In this document: piece by piece, positions 50,201 to 64,000 of the stretch
Layout of the letters: every line of letters begins with the position of its first letter
Position numbering within the stretch: the first letter of the stretch is position 1
DNA from: Vanilla planifolia
Lineage: Eukaryota; Streptophyta; Magnoliopsida; Asparagales; Orchidaceae
Direction: 5' to 3'
Assembly: GCA_023846275.1 (NCBI GenBank)
Contig: JAIUJO010000092.1
Location: 155,001-219,000, forward strand
DNA: 64,000 bases
Program-made: the position numbers and the translations under genes
The notes under the pieces: generated by a model
Database searches by the model: none
Seen by the model: the letters and a program-made list of their open reading frames with translations, nothing else
Told to the model about the DNA's origin: nothing

Positions 50201-53200
50201 ACATTTTAAAAAAGAATTTATTATTATGTAAGTTTATTAACTCTGGTACTTAGTACTGACTCAAAAGGATGCCTAACTGAGATGAAACAAACATAGTTGG
50301 ATTTGTTTTAGTGATCTCTATGAAATTACATATTAATATTTTTATTTTAAAATATTTTTTTAATGATAAACTAAATGTTATGAGACATTTTGATTCTTAT
50401 CTGTTTTGATGATCGAGACATTACACTTCATCTCCTTATTACTTTTGAATTTAGCTTTCTTTTATAATGTTTCGTATTTCTTCAAAAGTTTTCAATTATT
50501 TTTGCTATATTACCATATAAATTTAAATCTCCTCTCTTGTGACCTTTATATGTCTTTAAATTTGTTATATTCATTATCTTAAATTTATCCTACATTAGCA
50601 TCAATATATAACTACTTAACATTAAAATAAAAATCTATAATTTCGTAAGTTTATTTTTTTTGCAATTATGAGCAAATCCAAATGAATTGCAATAAAGAAC
50701 AAAAAAGGACAATTGCAATTGTCTCGATGAGCTATATAAAATGAAACACTCGATTTTTGTATTTGAAAAATTTATTTTCAAGTATTTCGTCATGCTTTCG
50801 TAGATTTTTGATTCATACATAATTTGATGATTTAGAATGTGAAATTTACCACATTAATATCTTTGAATACAACTTTCCCGTATAACATATCTAATTTTTA
50901 AAGTATTTTGCATTGCAATTGTTATGTTAAAAGGTAACTCTAAATCTATTATTGTCTTGTCTTTGCATTACTTTTACTTTGTTATGATATATTCCTTTAA
51001 TTTAATAAATTATAGCTTCACTATATATTTACTTAATATTAAAAAATAATATATTATTATTTACTCTTAGGTTATTGTCACTCTAAATGAGATACAATCA
51101 ACATGAAAATGATTATTGTTTGATCCATCTTAATGACATTTTTTTAATAACATATTGATTTTGAATATTTAAAAAAATTCTATTTTCACTTTTTGGCTTG
51201 TTTTATAGGAAATCTGAAATGTACCAAGTTCAAGAAAATGGGACACTTTACGTCATCATTATAGTATCTTGGAATGGAGGCTTCTAGTGTAATTTATCAC
51301 ATTTAATTCAAACCTTTTGCTAACATTTAACTATAATGTTATGTAGCTCTAAATCTCTCTTCTGGTGTCATTTCCATTAATTTGATTTGGAAATTTTACA
51401 TTTCTTAGCTCATTTTTAACTTTCTTATATATAAAATTAATAAATAAAAATAACTTATTATTGATTTTGATTATTTTCTTTGGCAATTCATACAATTACA
51501 ATGTTAATATTGGTCTACTTAATAATAAAATAATTATTAATTACTTGTTTTGCTTATTTAATTGTGTAATTTGTAGTAATTTCATAAGAGGTCTAATCGA
51601 GATGAAATGAATGTTGTCGAACTCATGTCAACAAGCTTTATATCACTTAGTCTTTGCTTTTATAGTTTCAGATATTGTTTTCAATGGTTGTGCCCCATCT
51701 CTTAGTACCTTAGAATGCAGTTTTTATACAATTTAACTCATTTTTTCAAATCTTCTTTTGTTTTGGTTATTTCATATTATCTCTATTTATCTTATTTTAA
51801 GCCTTATTTCATAGTAAATTAAAACTAAAAAAGATAATTTCTTACTCATTTTGCTTAATTTCTCTAGTTATTCATAGTATTCCAAATGAAGTCTGATGAT
51901 GACAAAATAATGCTCATTTAACTTGAATCAATAAGCTACGTGCAATTAAATATTTATTTTTATATTTTTTTATGTAAGAATATTTTATAAGTAATTTTGA
52001 TTCAAATATATTTTGATAATTGAGGATGTTACAACAAATTCCTCAGTGTTGGGATATAGCTTTCTAGTACAATTTCTCTCATTTTTTCAATTTTCTCACT
52101 TTGATTTGATATTAGTATGTTAGGATAAATCTTCTCTCATGTGATATTTACTTGAATTTTTTTAGTAACATTATATCAGTTCAATTTATCTAATTTTATT
52201 ATAATATATATATATATTTACTAAATATTAAAATAAGAATTATTATTATTCATTCTAATTTAGTTTGATAAATCTAAGTAATTCCAAATGAATTTCGTAA
52301 AATATTTGACTATTTATGATGTCACACATATTCTCATTAGTATCTTGGAATGTAGATTCATTATATAGCATATCTTATTTTTTTTGACCTTTATAATACT
52401 TTTATTGTGTTGTACTACATTGCATTAATTTATGTAACTTTACTTGGAAATATTTAACTACTTAATATTAAATAAATAAATTTTTTATTAGTTATGCTTA
52501 TTTATCTTAGTAATTCACAACATTTCCATCAAGTTTTGAGTTAGGTAAAGGAAGTGTCATTGTACTAATTTTGGTAAACATCATCAAATTAATCATACAA
52601 TTGTTTAAAAAGTTTTATTTTCTAAGGGTTTCGCATACTTTATAAAAAATTTTATTTGTACTTGATTTGATGATCAAATATGTTACACTCAACCTACTTA
52701 TATGTTCGAATGTTATTTTTTCAAACAATTTAGCTTGTTTCTTCAAATATTAATTTTTTAATTCACTACAATACTTCGTAACCATAAGTCTCGCCTCATG
52801 TAGCTTTTCATGTCCTTGATTTGGTTATTTTATATTACTTGAAATTTTTCATTTTATTTTTAATATATATTTACTTAATATTAAAATAGAAATTTAACAT
52901 ATTTAATTTTTATTTTCTAAATTCTGGGCAATTAGAAATGACTTTTAATTGAGATGTTCAATAAATGGCAATGGTCTTGTCTTAACAAGCTCTACCTAAT
53001 CAATTGTATACCTCTAAATGCTTTATTTTCTATTGTTTTGACATGCTTTGTGAGACATTTGATTTACACCTGATCAAATGATCAAGGGCAATACACTTAT
53101 TCTCATTAGCATCTTGGAACGCAATTGTCTCAGACAATTTATTTCATTTTCTTTAATGTTTTTGTTTTTGTTAGTTATGTTATGTTGCTATAATTTATCT

Positions 53201-53790
53201 CATTTCAAATTTAATACATATCTTCTTAGTATTAGAAACAATATTTTATTATTATTTATGCCTATTTACTTTTGTAATTCAAAGTAATTCCAACCTAAAT
53301 CTAGTTAAGATGAAAGAAACATCATTTTACTTTAATTGATGAGATTTCACAAATTATGTAAACATTATATTTTTTAAATAATATTTATAGTTTTGACATG
53401 CTTTATAAGACATTAGAATTTGCACTTAATTTGATAATCATAGATGTCAAACTTTAACCCATTACTTTCTTCAAATGTAACATTTTTAAATAAATTATAT
53501 GATTTCTTCAAATGTTTCCTATTTATTCTCGTATATTACTGTGAAACTTTAGTTCTCTTCTTATGTGACCTCTACTTCGCTTTATTTTTTATATTAAATT
53601 ATTTTAATTAAATAAAATTTTTTATATTATGATATTGTAAGTTTATATTAAAATGATAAATTATTAATTTTGTTACTTATTTAATTTGATGATTCATAAA
53701 AATTCCAAATAAGGTCTGATCAAGATGAAAACATGTCAGCAAACTCATCTTGATTAGATGTATATAATTAAATATACAATTATATATTTT

Positions 53791-53801
53791 CACCTATAAC
53801 A
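53791..53801. other. Orientation switch between array 2 and array 3
   Basis: Up to about 53790 the text is array 2 orientation (TTGATTAGATGTATATAATT, AAATATACAATTATATATTTT). From about 53801 it is array 1/3 orientation: AGATTAAGTGTTTCATG, then ACATAATAAAATAAAAGG, then AAAATAAGATTAATTG and GTTGAATTCGAAGG. Only about ten bases are unassigned. The two sides join at different phases of the unit, so this is not a simple palindromic fold-back of one unit. Confidence 0.75.
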
Positions 53802-54536
53802 GATTAAGTGTTTCATGTTAACATAATAAAATAAAAGGAAAAAAATTTAAAAAATAAGATTAATTGTTTGGCAAAGTTGAATTCGAAGGTACAAAGAAAA
53901 TCGATTGTAGCAACCTTGATTATCAAGAAAGGTACAAGTCAAGATAACCTTTAAAGCATGCTAAAATCATGGAAAATAAAATAATTAATGACATAAAAAT
54001 GAATATTTTAATGGATATAGGCCTAGTCTAAGGGCATTCGTTTCATATTCATCACACAACAATAAGAATTACTACGAACTATATATTTAAATAAATATAA
54101 AGAATATTAAAAATATTATTTCAATATTATGTAAATATATATTAAAACAAAAATAAGATAAATTGAAGTAATATAAAATAACAAAATAAAATAAATATAT
54201 AGGTCACTTAAGAAGAGATTTACAGTTATAATCTAATTTAACAAAATTAAAAAGAAAAATGTAACATATTAGATATGCTATATAAGAATGTTCCATACCA
54301 AGATGCCATAGAGATCGAGTGTTAAGTTTTTCATTATAAAATTAGGTATAACTTAAAATTTCTCATATAGCATCACAAAATGGAAAAAACATTTCGAAAA
54401 AAGTTTTAATTTTATAGGGCTTACCCAGAAGTGTCCAATGAAATGTTTTTTTTGTTTCTATTAGATTTTTCTTTGGAACAATACGATTTAAAAAATTAAT
54501 TATGCGTAAATTTTAATAAATTATTAATTTAATATC

Positions 54537-54615
<79 letters not shown>

Positions 54616-57600
54616 ATAATTTGAACAAATGTAACAAAAAAATCAATGAAAAGTACTTGGAAAGATGATATAAACTATAAACAAAATTTGAAGTCAAAGG
54701 TACTATTGAGATAAAGAATAAATTTCTCGTTTTATAATTCTAGAATAAATAGCAATTTCATGTATAGATTAGCAAAATCATAAAATAAATAGACATAATA
54801 AATAATATTTAAATAGGTTGAGCTAATTTATATGAGTCGAATGATTTTTAGTTTAGGTCTATTGAACTTTATTTGGAATTTTATGACTTACAAATTGCGA
54901 AAGAATTGAAACTTGTCATAAAGCTTGATATAAAAGTTCCAATGACATTTATCAAGCCTCAATCAGATCTTATTTTAAATTACTAATAATTACCTTTAGG
55001 ATAAGATTAAATAAATTTATTATTATTTTAATATTATATAAATATATAATCTGGTTAAAATTAAATAAATTAAAGTAATATAATTAAAAAGTAAGAACAA
55101 ATATAGGGGAACTTTGATGTGAGATTTAGACATATATTATAATATAATTAAATTAAAATGAAAATTTTGAAGTGATGTGAAGGTCCTATGAGAGGAGATT
55201 TAGATTTACCAAGAAATGTGACCCAATTGAAGAAATTAGATAAATCGTGCAAGAAGGATACATTTTAACACACTAATGAGATCAAATATAAAATTCTATT
55301 TCATGAAATCATGTATGAAATATAATGTTTCATAAATCATGTGAAAAACCTTGAAAAAATACATTTTAAAATATATACTGAAATATTTAATCAAAAGGAT
55401 CCCATTAAAACAATAAAAATAACTTTTGTTAAAACTTGTTCAAGTTTTATTTAGAAATTTTGTAAATTAGAAAAGTAGATAATTATAAATAATGATAAAT
55501 TATTATTTTAATTTTATGTAAATATATATTAAAGAAGAATTGAGCTAAAAAGAGGAAATGTAACATGACAAAATTGAGATGTTCTTACGATCATATAAGA
55601 AAAAATTTTTGGTTACATCGAAACAACAATAGTTCAAAGCGAAAAATTTGTATAAGGAGACAAATGATATGGGAAAATTTTAATCTAAGCTTGTCGGGAG
55701 ATTGAGTGTAAATACAACAATTATTAAAATGAAGTATCAATAAAAAGGTCATAGAAGACAAGAAAAACACTCTAAAAATTAAATACTTTAAAAAAAAATT
55801 TGAGTGGAACAACATTTGAATCATCTTGATTGGACCAAGATAACAATTTGAACAAATCACAAAAGTAAATAACTTAAAACAATTATAAACTATCATTTTT
55901 ATAGTAAATATATATACAAAAGCTAAAATAAGATAATTGAAATAAAGTAATATAACCAAGTCAAGGTGAAACTTTTTAAGAAATAAGTTTAACCTCTTTG
56001 ATATTAAAAGTTGAAACGATATCATTTAAAAAATAAACTACAATCAAATCAAAGAATTGTAAATGTCATGAGAGAAGATTTTTAGTTACCGAGCAATATA
56101 ACAAAATCAATGAAAATACTTTAAATAAATCAAACAAATTTTACGAGAAAGTTGCATTTCGGGATCTTATGGAGATTTAGCACAACATTCTCTTTTGTCA
56201 AATATGATACAAATAAAAATATCTTTTAAACCATGCCTAAAGCTTTGAAAAAAATAATTTGCAAATAAAAATTAAATAATTAATAGTATAGAGCTCATAA
56301 TGTCGAGTGAAATGATATTTGTTTCATCATGATAGGACCTCCCTTGGAAATAATTCAAATTAAAGCATAAGTAAGCATAAAAATAAAAAATTACAATTTT
56401 AGTATTAAGTAAATATGTACAAAAGATAATGTGACATTAATTTAAAAAGTACAATATAACCCAATAATAGAATCAAAGGGACATGCAAGAGGAGATTTGG
56501 AGTTAACGAAATCAAATAAATTAAATGAAAAATTTGCATCTCAAAATACAAAGGAAATAAAGTTTTACAACTTCGATTGTGAAATGGGATTAAAAAAATG
56601 CCTCATAAAATAAGCTAGATCCATAGAAAATAAAAGTATAAAAATGTAAAAAAAAATATTTAATTAGTTAGAGCTTTTTGATATAAATGGAACGACATTT
56701 GTTTCATCTCATTTGAGCAACATTAGGAATTACTTTGAACCACCAAAGAAAAAAAGCAGAGATAAAAATAATTAATTTTCTTTTAATAAGCATATATTGA
56801 GTCTTAAATAAGATTAATTGAGATAAAGTAAAATAAGGAAATTAAAAAAGATTTAGAATTGTGTTAAATTTTATGAAAAGGTTTCTCTTCATGCCAACAA
56901 GAGGATCGAGTGTAATATTCTCAATCATTAAATCATATACTAATCAAAATACTTCAACAATTATGAAAACAATATTTCAAAATAAAACATATAAAAACAT
57001 AGAAAAAATGAATATTTAATTAGACAGAACTCATTAAGTTGTTTGCAATAATTGTTGTTATTTCTCAATTTGACCTCAAATGGAATTACCACAAGTGAGC
57101 AAATTAAATAAGCTTAAATAATAATAAATTGTTGCATTAGTACTAGTTAAAAGCAATGGAAAGGTCAAATGAGAAGCGAAGTAAATTTATATAGAAATAT
57201 AACAAAATCAAAGAAATAGTTAGAAAAAATAAGATAAATAGTATAATAAAGCAACATGCCAAGATACCAAAGAGATTAGGGATAACTTCTATCATTATGA
57301 AATCTAGTACAAATTAACATGTCTCAAAAAGATATGGCTTTAGAGATGAGTCCAATGACATTGGTTTCATCTGAATAAGACTCTACTCTAAATTTTTGCA
57401 AATTAGTAAATTAAATAAACAAAATAATAAAAAATTATTATTTTAAATTTTGGAAATTATATGTTAAATCTTAAATAGGAAAATTTTAAGTAAAATAACA
57501 TTGGCAAATCGAACTATTCAAAGGGTTACAGCAGATAAGAATTATAGCTTCCTAGTAAGAAGAATGAGTGTAAAATCCTTCACCAAAAGTTCTGATACAT

Positions 57601-60600
57601 ATCGATATGTCTGATAAAAACATACAAATACTCGAATAAATTAAATAATTAAATATATTAAAATAATTGTACCATTTTGAATAATTTTGAATTACCAAAG
57701 AAAAAATGCATAATAAAAAAGTATTATTTTAATAAAAAGTAAATTTTTTTATAGTAAAAAATAAGATAAATTGCTACAATATTATATAACCAAATCAAAG
57801 AGTGTAAATGGCACAATATTGCAGAATTAGAGTTCCATAGTAATATGACAAAATAATAGAAAATTTTTAAAGAAATCAAATAAATTATGTTAGAAAGTTT
57901 TATTCAATAATAATGAAGTATTGAAATGAAACATCCATGACCATCAAATATGGTATGACTCAAAGTTTCTTATAAAGCATGCAAAACCTAAGAGAAAAAA
58001 GTATTTAAAAATATGAGAAAAAACTAATTAGATAGAGTTTATCAGGCTGAGTCCAACAATCATTACATTATCTGACTTGACGTTGTTTAGAATTACAACA
58101 AAATATCAAATTAAATAATAATTAATAATAACAAAATATTATTTTAAAATAAATAAAATATTTACTAAATTGCAAAATAAGATAAATCTATACAATAAAA
58201 TGCAACCAATTCCAAGTAATGTGAAGTTTACACGATTAGAGATTTAGAGTAATATAGTTTTTTATCTAACACAAAACAATTTGATGAAATTAGATAAAAT
58301 GCATGGGAAAGTTGCATTAAAAGAAATTAAAGAGATCGAGATTAACATTTTCAATCAGCGGGTTACGTACGAATCAAAACGAGTTATAAATTATGCAAAA
58401 ATATTAGAGAAATAATTTAAAATTAAATAAATAATAATTATTTTGATAAAGCTCATGAAGATAAGTAGAATGTCGTTTGTTTTATCACGATTGGATGCAA
58501 TTTTTAATTACTATTAACTAAAAATGCAAATATTCTAAAGTATTAGTAAATTATTATATTAAAATTAAAAAAATATATACTAAAGCTGAAATGAGATAAG
58601 TTCAATAAAATTAATATATAGCCAAAAAAAGATAAAGAAGTTAAAGAAATAAGAAAATTTGAAATAGAATGTTTCATTCCATGATAATGAAGACATCGAG
58701 TGCATCAAATGCTAACATCAAAGGAGGTATAACTTGAATTAAATTGTGAAGCATGAAAAAAATCTAAGAAAAATAATTAATAAAAAATAATAAACTAATT
58801 TTTAATCAGAGAGAGCATGTGAATATGGTAGAATGACATTTGTTTTGTCATAATCAAATTTCATTTTGAACAACTGCAAATCTCCAAATCAAATAAGTAT
58901 AATAAAAATAAATTACAATTTAATGTGATGTAATGATATACCAAAGTCGAAATAAGATAATTTGAAACAATACAATATAAATCAAATAAGATTATAAAGG
59001 TAATTTTAGACATGAGTTTGTGTTTCTTTTTAATATAACCAAATCAAAACTTAAAAAATTGGAAATGAGTCAGATTTTTTTCGAAAAGTTGTACTCTAAT
59101 ATGATAAAGAAATCAAGTTAATGTCCTTAATTGAAAAATCATGCACGAACCAAAATTTCTTAAAAGGCATGCCAAAACCTTAGAAAATTAACAGTTAAAC
59201 ATATAAACATAAATATCGTAATTAATATAGATCATTTAGATGGGTCAAATGATGTTTGTTTTTTGTTGGTCAAATCTTGAATGTAATAGAAGTGATGAAA
59301 AGATCTTCCAACAGAGGAATTAGATTTAAAATGAAACATAACAAATTCAAACAAAAAATTTTAAGAAATTAGCTAAGTTATATTGGAAAGTTTTATTTAG
59401 AGTTACTAAGAAGATTAAGTGTAATGATCTCGATCATCATATAAGATATGAATAAGAACATCTCATAAACCTTAAAAAATTCTTGGAAAATTAAAAAAAT
59501 AAAAATAAAGAAAAAATATCTAAATGTATATAGGTCATTGAGATAGATCCAACAACTTTGTTTCGTCTAAGTTCGATTTCATTTGATATTTTGACAAATT
59601 ACAAAAATATATAAGCTCAATAATAAAAAATTATAATTTTAAAATTAGATAAACATGCATTAAAGCATAAGAAAGATAACTCAAATAAATGTATTCTAAA
59701 AAATAAAAGTGATGTAAATGTTGTACGATAAAAGATTGTTTAGCTACATGGAAATATAAGCAAATTAAGGTCAAATGGTTGCTAAAATAACAAATTGTGC
59801 ATGAGAGATACACTCCAAGACATTTCTGAGATCTTTAGCAAAATCCTCTATCCTCAAACTATTTATGAATTGAAATGTCTAAACCAATTTAGAACTACAA
59901 AAAATATATTTTATATATAGATATAAAATTGTATATTTGATTGTATAAATCTCATTAAGTTAAGTCAAGTGATGTTTCTTTTTATTTTAAATAGACAAAA
60001 TTTCTTCTAACCAAAATGTATTAATGTAAATAACCATAAATAATAAAACATATTTTGTTAATATTATGTACATACATAAAAAATTTAGAATAAAATAATT
60101 GAAGAAATATATTATAACATAAACAAAGTGATGTAAAGGTCAATAAGAAAAGATAAGAGGTACATAATTATTTAACAAAGTCAAAGAAATCAATTTGAAA
60201 AAATGACATAAATTGTATGATAGAAATACATTCCAAGAATCTAAGAATATCAAGTGTAATATGATTATCAAATATTATATTGATCAAAATATCTTGTAAA
60301 GTATGCCATAGCTTTGCAAAAGAAATTTTAAAGTGATAAAGATGAATATTTAACTCAATAATGCTCATCAAGACGAGTATAACAAGGTTTATTTGATCTC
60401 AATCGATGCTCATTCGGAATAACTACAAATTCTAAATTTTAAATGCTAATAAATTAATATTTTAATACTAGGTATATATTAAAAGTTTTAAGGAGATAAA
60501 TGGAACAAATGTGATATAACAAAATAAAAGATATGTAAAGGTCACATAAATGACATATAGAGTTGGTTAGTAATATAAGCAAATGAAAGTAAAAATTTTC

Positions 60601-63600
60601 AAGAAATAAGATAAATTGAATGAAAATGTTGTGTTCTCAAATACTTAGGAGATCAAGTAAACTATCATCAATACTTAAGTCAACTTTGAATCAAAATATC
60701 ATGTGAAAATTAAAAAAAACTTTGGAAAAAATATTTAAATATTAAAAATGAACATTTAATTAGATAAAAGTTATTTAGATTAGTCCAAAGAGGTTTGTTT
60801 CACCTTTATTGTATCTCATTTCCAATTATTACATATTATAAAAATAAATAAGCATAAATAATAATAATTTTTTTAATGTTAAAAAAATATATATTAAATC
60901 TAAAATGAGACAAATAGAAGAAATGTAATATAACAAAATTGTAGAAAAGTAAAAGGAATAACAAAGAAGATTATTAGATATGTAGTACTTTTTCCAAATA
61001 AAAGGAAAATTTTGTTATGAGCTAAATTGGGTATGAAATCTGTAATCTGAGCTACTAAGGTGATTTATAACAAAATCTTTTATCATCAAATTAGGTACAT
61101 ATTTAACTGAGATTTATGTATGAAAAAGATAAATAATTTTTTTTAAAATCTAAAAAAATATTTAAAAGAATATAACAATCTAGTAGAGTGTATGAAATTA
61201 TTATCAAAATACCCAAGTAAATAAGTATACATAACAATAAATTATTATTTTATAATTAATTAAATATACATGAATACATTAAAGCAAAAACATGATAGAC
61301 TAAATTAACAAAAATATAATAAAATCAAAGAATTGTAAATGTCACACTAGATGTGATTTGAAGTTATCTAGTAATTTGTCAAAATAAAAAAAAAGATAAA
61401 ATGATAAAAACAATTTGAGAAAATTACATTCCATAAAGGGGATTCAATGTAATATCCTATGTTATTAAATTAGGTATCAATAAAAATAATTCATAAAGCA
61501 TTTTAAAACTAATAAAGGTAAAGTTTTTTAAAATAAATAAATATTAAATATGATAAAGGTTATCTAGATGTGTCTATCAGCATTTGTTTCATCTTAGTTG
61601 AATTTCACTTTAAATTTCTATGAATTGAAATTTTAAATTGGAATAAATTCTAAGAAATTATTTTTTTAGAATTAAATAAATGTAGATTAATGATGAAATG
61701 GAAAAATTGATGAAAAAATACTAAAAAATAAATGTCATATATATGTCACATGAGATGAGATAATAAGTCTTATAGTAATAACACCAAATCAAAGCACAAT
61801 TTTGGAAAAAGTAGCTGAATTACATGAAAAAATTACATTCGTAGATACTAAAAAGTTGAAGTGTGATATCCTAGACTATTAAATTAGCTATAACTCTAAT
61901 TATGTCAAAATTTGCCAAAATTCTTGAAAATAAAGCATAAAAAAAAGTTTATTTAATTAGGTACAACTTATTAATATGGGACCAAAGATTTTTTTGACTC
62001 CATAGGTCCTTATTTTGATTTGTTGTGAATTATAAAACAATAAGTAATAATGAATTACTAATTTTACATCACATAAAGTTATATCAAAGAAGAAATGAGA
62101 TAAATTTAACAAATCGAACATATCTAATTCAAATCGATGTAATGGACTTATGAAAAGACATTTTGACTTAACTATAATATAACTGAATAAAACCCGACAA
62201 ATTTTTAAAATGAGATAACTGTTTCAAAAAGTTACATTCAAAGATACTAAGGAGATCAAATGCATCATCCTTGATCAACAAATTACATATGAAGCAAAAT
62301 ATCTTATAATGCATTCAAAAAGCATAGAGTACAAAATATTAAAGAAAATGGAAATGAAAAAAAAATATCTTAAGATGAGTTTCACCTTATTTAAAATTAC
62401 CGAGTTAAGAAAATAAATTTACATAAATAATAATAAATTATTATTGAGTTAAATTTATAGATATGAAAGCATAAATGATATCATTTAAAGAAACATAATA
62501 TAAAAATAAAAAGTTATGTAAAGGTTAGATAAGAGAAGATTGTTTAGTTATATAGAGATATGAAGAGCTTAAAAGAAAATATTACAAAAAATGATATAAA
62601 TTGAATGTGGAAGTAACATTGTGAGATACTAGGGAGGTTTTGCACAATAACCTTTATCGTCAACTAAGATGTGAATAAAAATTTGTAATAATCCATGTAA
62701 AAAATATTAAAAAACTCAAAATTTAAAATTCAATATTTAATTAAATATGACTACTTAGTTGAGTAAGGTGACGATCATTTTGTCTCAATTACACCTCACT
62801 TAAGAATTACTTTAAATTGTTAAAGTAAATAAGATAAATTATAACAGATTATTATTTTAACAACTACTACATATATAATAAGCTCAAAATGAGATGATTT
62901 GAAGCAACACAATATAACTAGAATGAAGCAATGCAAAGCTGATACGAGAGGAGATTTTGACATGCAAAGTAATATAAACCAACCAAAGTGAAATAATTGA
63001 AGAAAAGATATTATGTGTACATGAACGTTCCACTCAAAGAAACGATGACGATCAACTGCAACCTCCATGATTATTAAATATTGCACGAATCAAAATATAT
63101 GATAAAACATTGCAAAACCATTAAAAAAATAAAAAAAAATGAATAGTTAATTAGGTAATGCTTTTTGAGACAAGTCTAATGACATTTTTTCATCTAGACA
63201 ATACCACATTTGGAATTTTTGTGAACTATCAAAATCGGATAAATTGAAGGAATGTAATAATGCTAAAGGAAAGCAATATAAAGGAGTCATGTTAAGATAT
63301 CTAGAGCTTCCTTGTAATATTTCCAAATCAAAGGAAAACATTTGAAGAAATGTGATAAATTATATGTGAAAGTTGTATAGTAAGGTATCAAGGATATTTA
63401 GTTTAACAAATGCGATCTTCATGTTAGGCATGAATAGAAATATCTCATAAAGCATGCAAAAATCTTAGAAAGTAAAATATTGAAAGGAGAGGGATTTATA
63501 TTTAATTAGATTGGGCTTCTAAAAATAATCCAATGATTTTCACTTCATTTCAAGTGAAGCCATTTAGAATAGCTACAAGTTACAAAGTAAGCATAAAAAA

Positions 63601-64000
63601 TAATAAATTATTATCCTAACAATAAGTATATATATATATATATTAAAATATAATTGAGATAAATTGAAGTAATGTAATAAAATAAAGTAAAACTGATGTA
63701 AACTTCACACGATATGTGATTTAGAGTTACGAAATAAGAAAACCAAATCAATGTGAGAAATTTCAAGAAGTTGGTACGTAATGTGGGATAGCTACAACCT
63801 AAGATCGATAGGTGATCGAGTATATCATCATCTGTAAGAAAATCATGTATGAGTTGAGCTGTCATATAAAACATGCAAATATTATCAAAAATAAAATATT
63901 TAAATTTATGGAAAAGAAAACTTAATAGGCTATAACTTGTTCAAACGAGTTGAATGATATTTATTTCATCTTCATTGGCCCTCATTTAGAATCATTGTGA
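53801..64000 (+). repeat. Array 3 of the ~400-bp repeat, plus orientation, to window end
   Basis: About 26 units in the same orientation as array 1. The marker GTTGCATTCCAAGATACTAA (degenerate) is near 53876, 54290, 54686, 55256, 55672, 56151, 56532, 56885, 57251, 57545, 57897, 58311, 58670, 59088, 59389, 59806, 60226, 60629, 61041, 61425, 61834, 62229, 62613, 63026, 63372 and 63791, a mean spacing close to 397. The unit starting at 54686 is about 570 bp because its GAGATTTAGA segment is doubled (55105-55230). The array continues past the right edge. Short open frames inside (e.g. 55591-56025, 62820-63086) show no domain and occur in unrelated phases of the unit. Confidence 0.88.
54540..54609. 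repeat. (AT)n microsatellite of about 70 bp in array 3
   Basis: A pure AT run between AATTTAATATCTGC and ATTTTATAATTTGAAC, the same unit position as the AT runs at 19306 and 37256. A smaller run at 63627-63642 sits at the corresponding position of another unit. Confidence 0.95.

Noticed and set aside
55591..56025. A 144-codon minus frame inside array 3
   Set aside because: It spans about one unit of the tandem repeat, is Leu/Phe/Ile-rich as expected of AT-rich DNA, and is not open in other units.

Overview
The window reads as gene-poor, strongly AT-rich plant nuclear DNA, probably heterochromatin. The evidence is degenerate Ty3/gypsy pol domains of plant type on both strands, a copia-type primer-binding site matching plant initiator tRNA-Met, an LTR-like insertion, a poly(A)-tailed retroposon and long tandem arrays. 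The species cannot be told from the sequence. I see no intact protein-coding gene, tRNA, rRNA or CRISPR array. Nearly all open frames here are chance products of low-complexity or AT-rich DNA.

Layout. 1-1340 is a degenerate GAA/AAG purine tract that runs off the left edge. 1341-8398 is AT-rich DNA with a four-copy 71-bp tandem repeat (2822-3100), an LTR-like segment (3762-4221) and a possible PPR-gene scrap (6948-7148, minus). 8399-11735 is a decayed plus-strand Ty3/gypsy element whose gag, zinc knuckle, protease, reverse transcriptase, RNase H and integrase can still be read in order across stops and frameshifts. 12730-19600 is array 1 of a diverged repeat of about 400-420 bp, plus orientation. 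It carries an LTR-like insertion (16449-16860) and a 180-bp poly(A) retroposon with a perfect 10-bp target duplication (19014-19213). 19601-28560 alternates pyrimidine-rich blocks with extremely AT-rich DNA. 28561-37040 is a mosaic of old transposon debris, including a copia-type LTR/PBS remnant (about 33228-33690) and a minus-strand gypsy integrase (36160-36890). 37040-53795 is array 2, the same repeat inverted. 53800-64000 is array 3, plus orientation again, running off the right edge.

Main result. One degenerate tandem repeat family, about 80 units by hand count, fills more than half the window (about 34 kb) in a plus/minus/plus arrangement. The array 2/array 3 orientation switch can be placed within about ten bases near 53,795. 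The unit contains an internal duplicated segment, unit-length variants consistent with exchange between those subrepeats, and a higher-order periodicity of about 1.42-1.49 kb at 43.3-47.2 kb. Three long (AT)n microsatellites have grown independently at the same position of the unit. I do not recognise this repeat as any named satellite. All repeat and domain calls come from reading by eye, without alignments or database searches.
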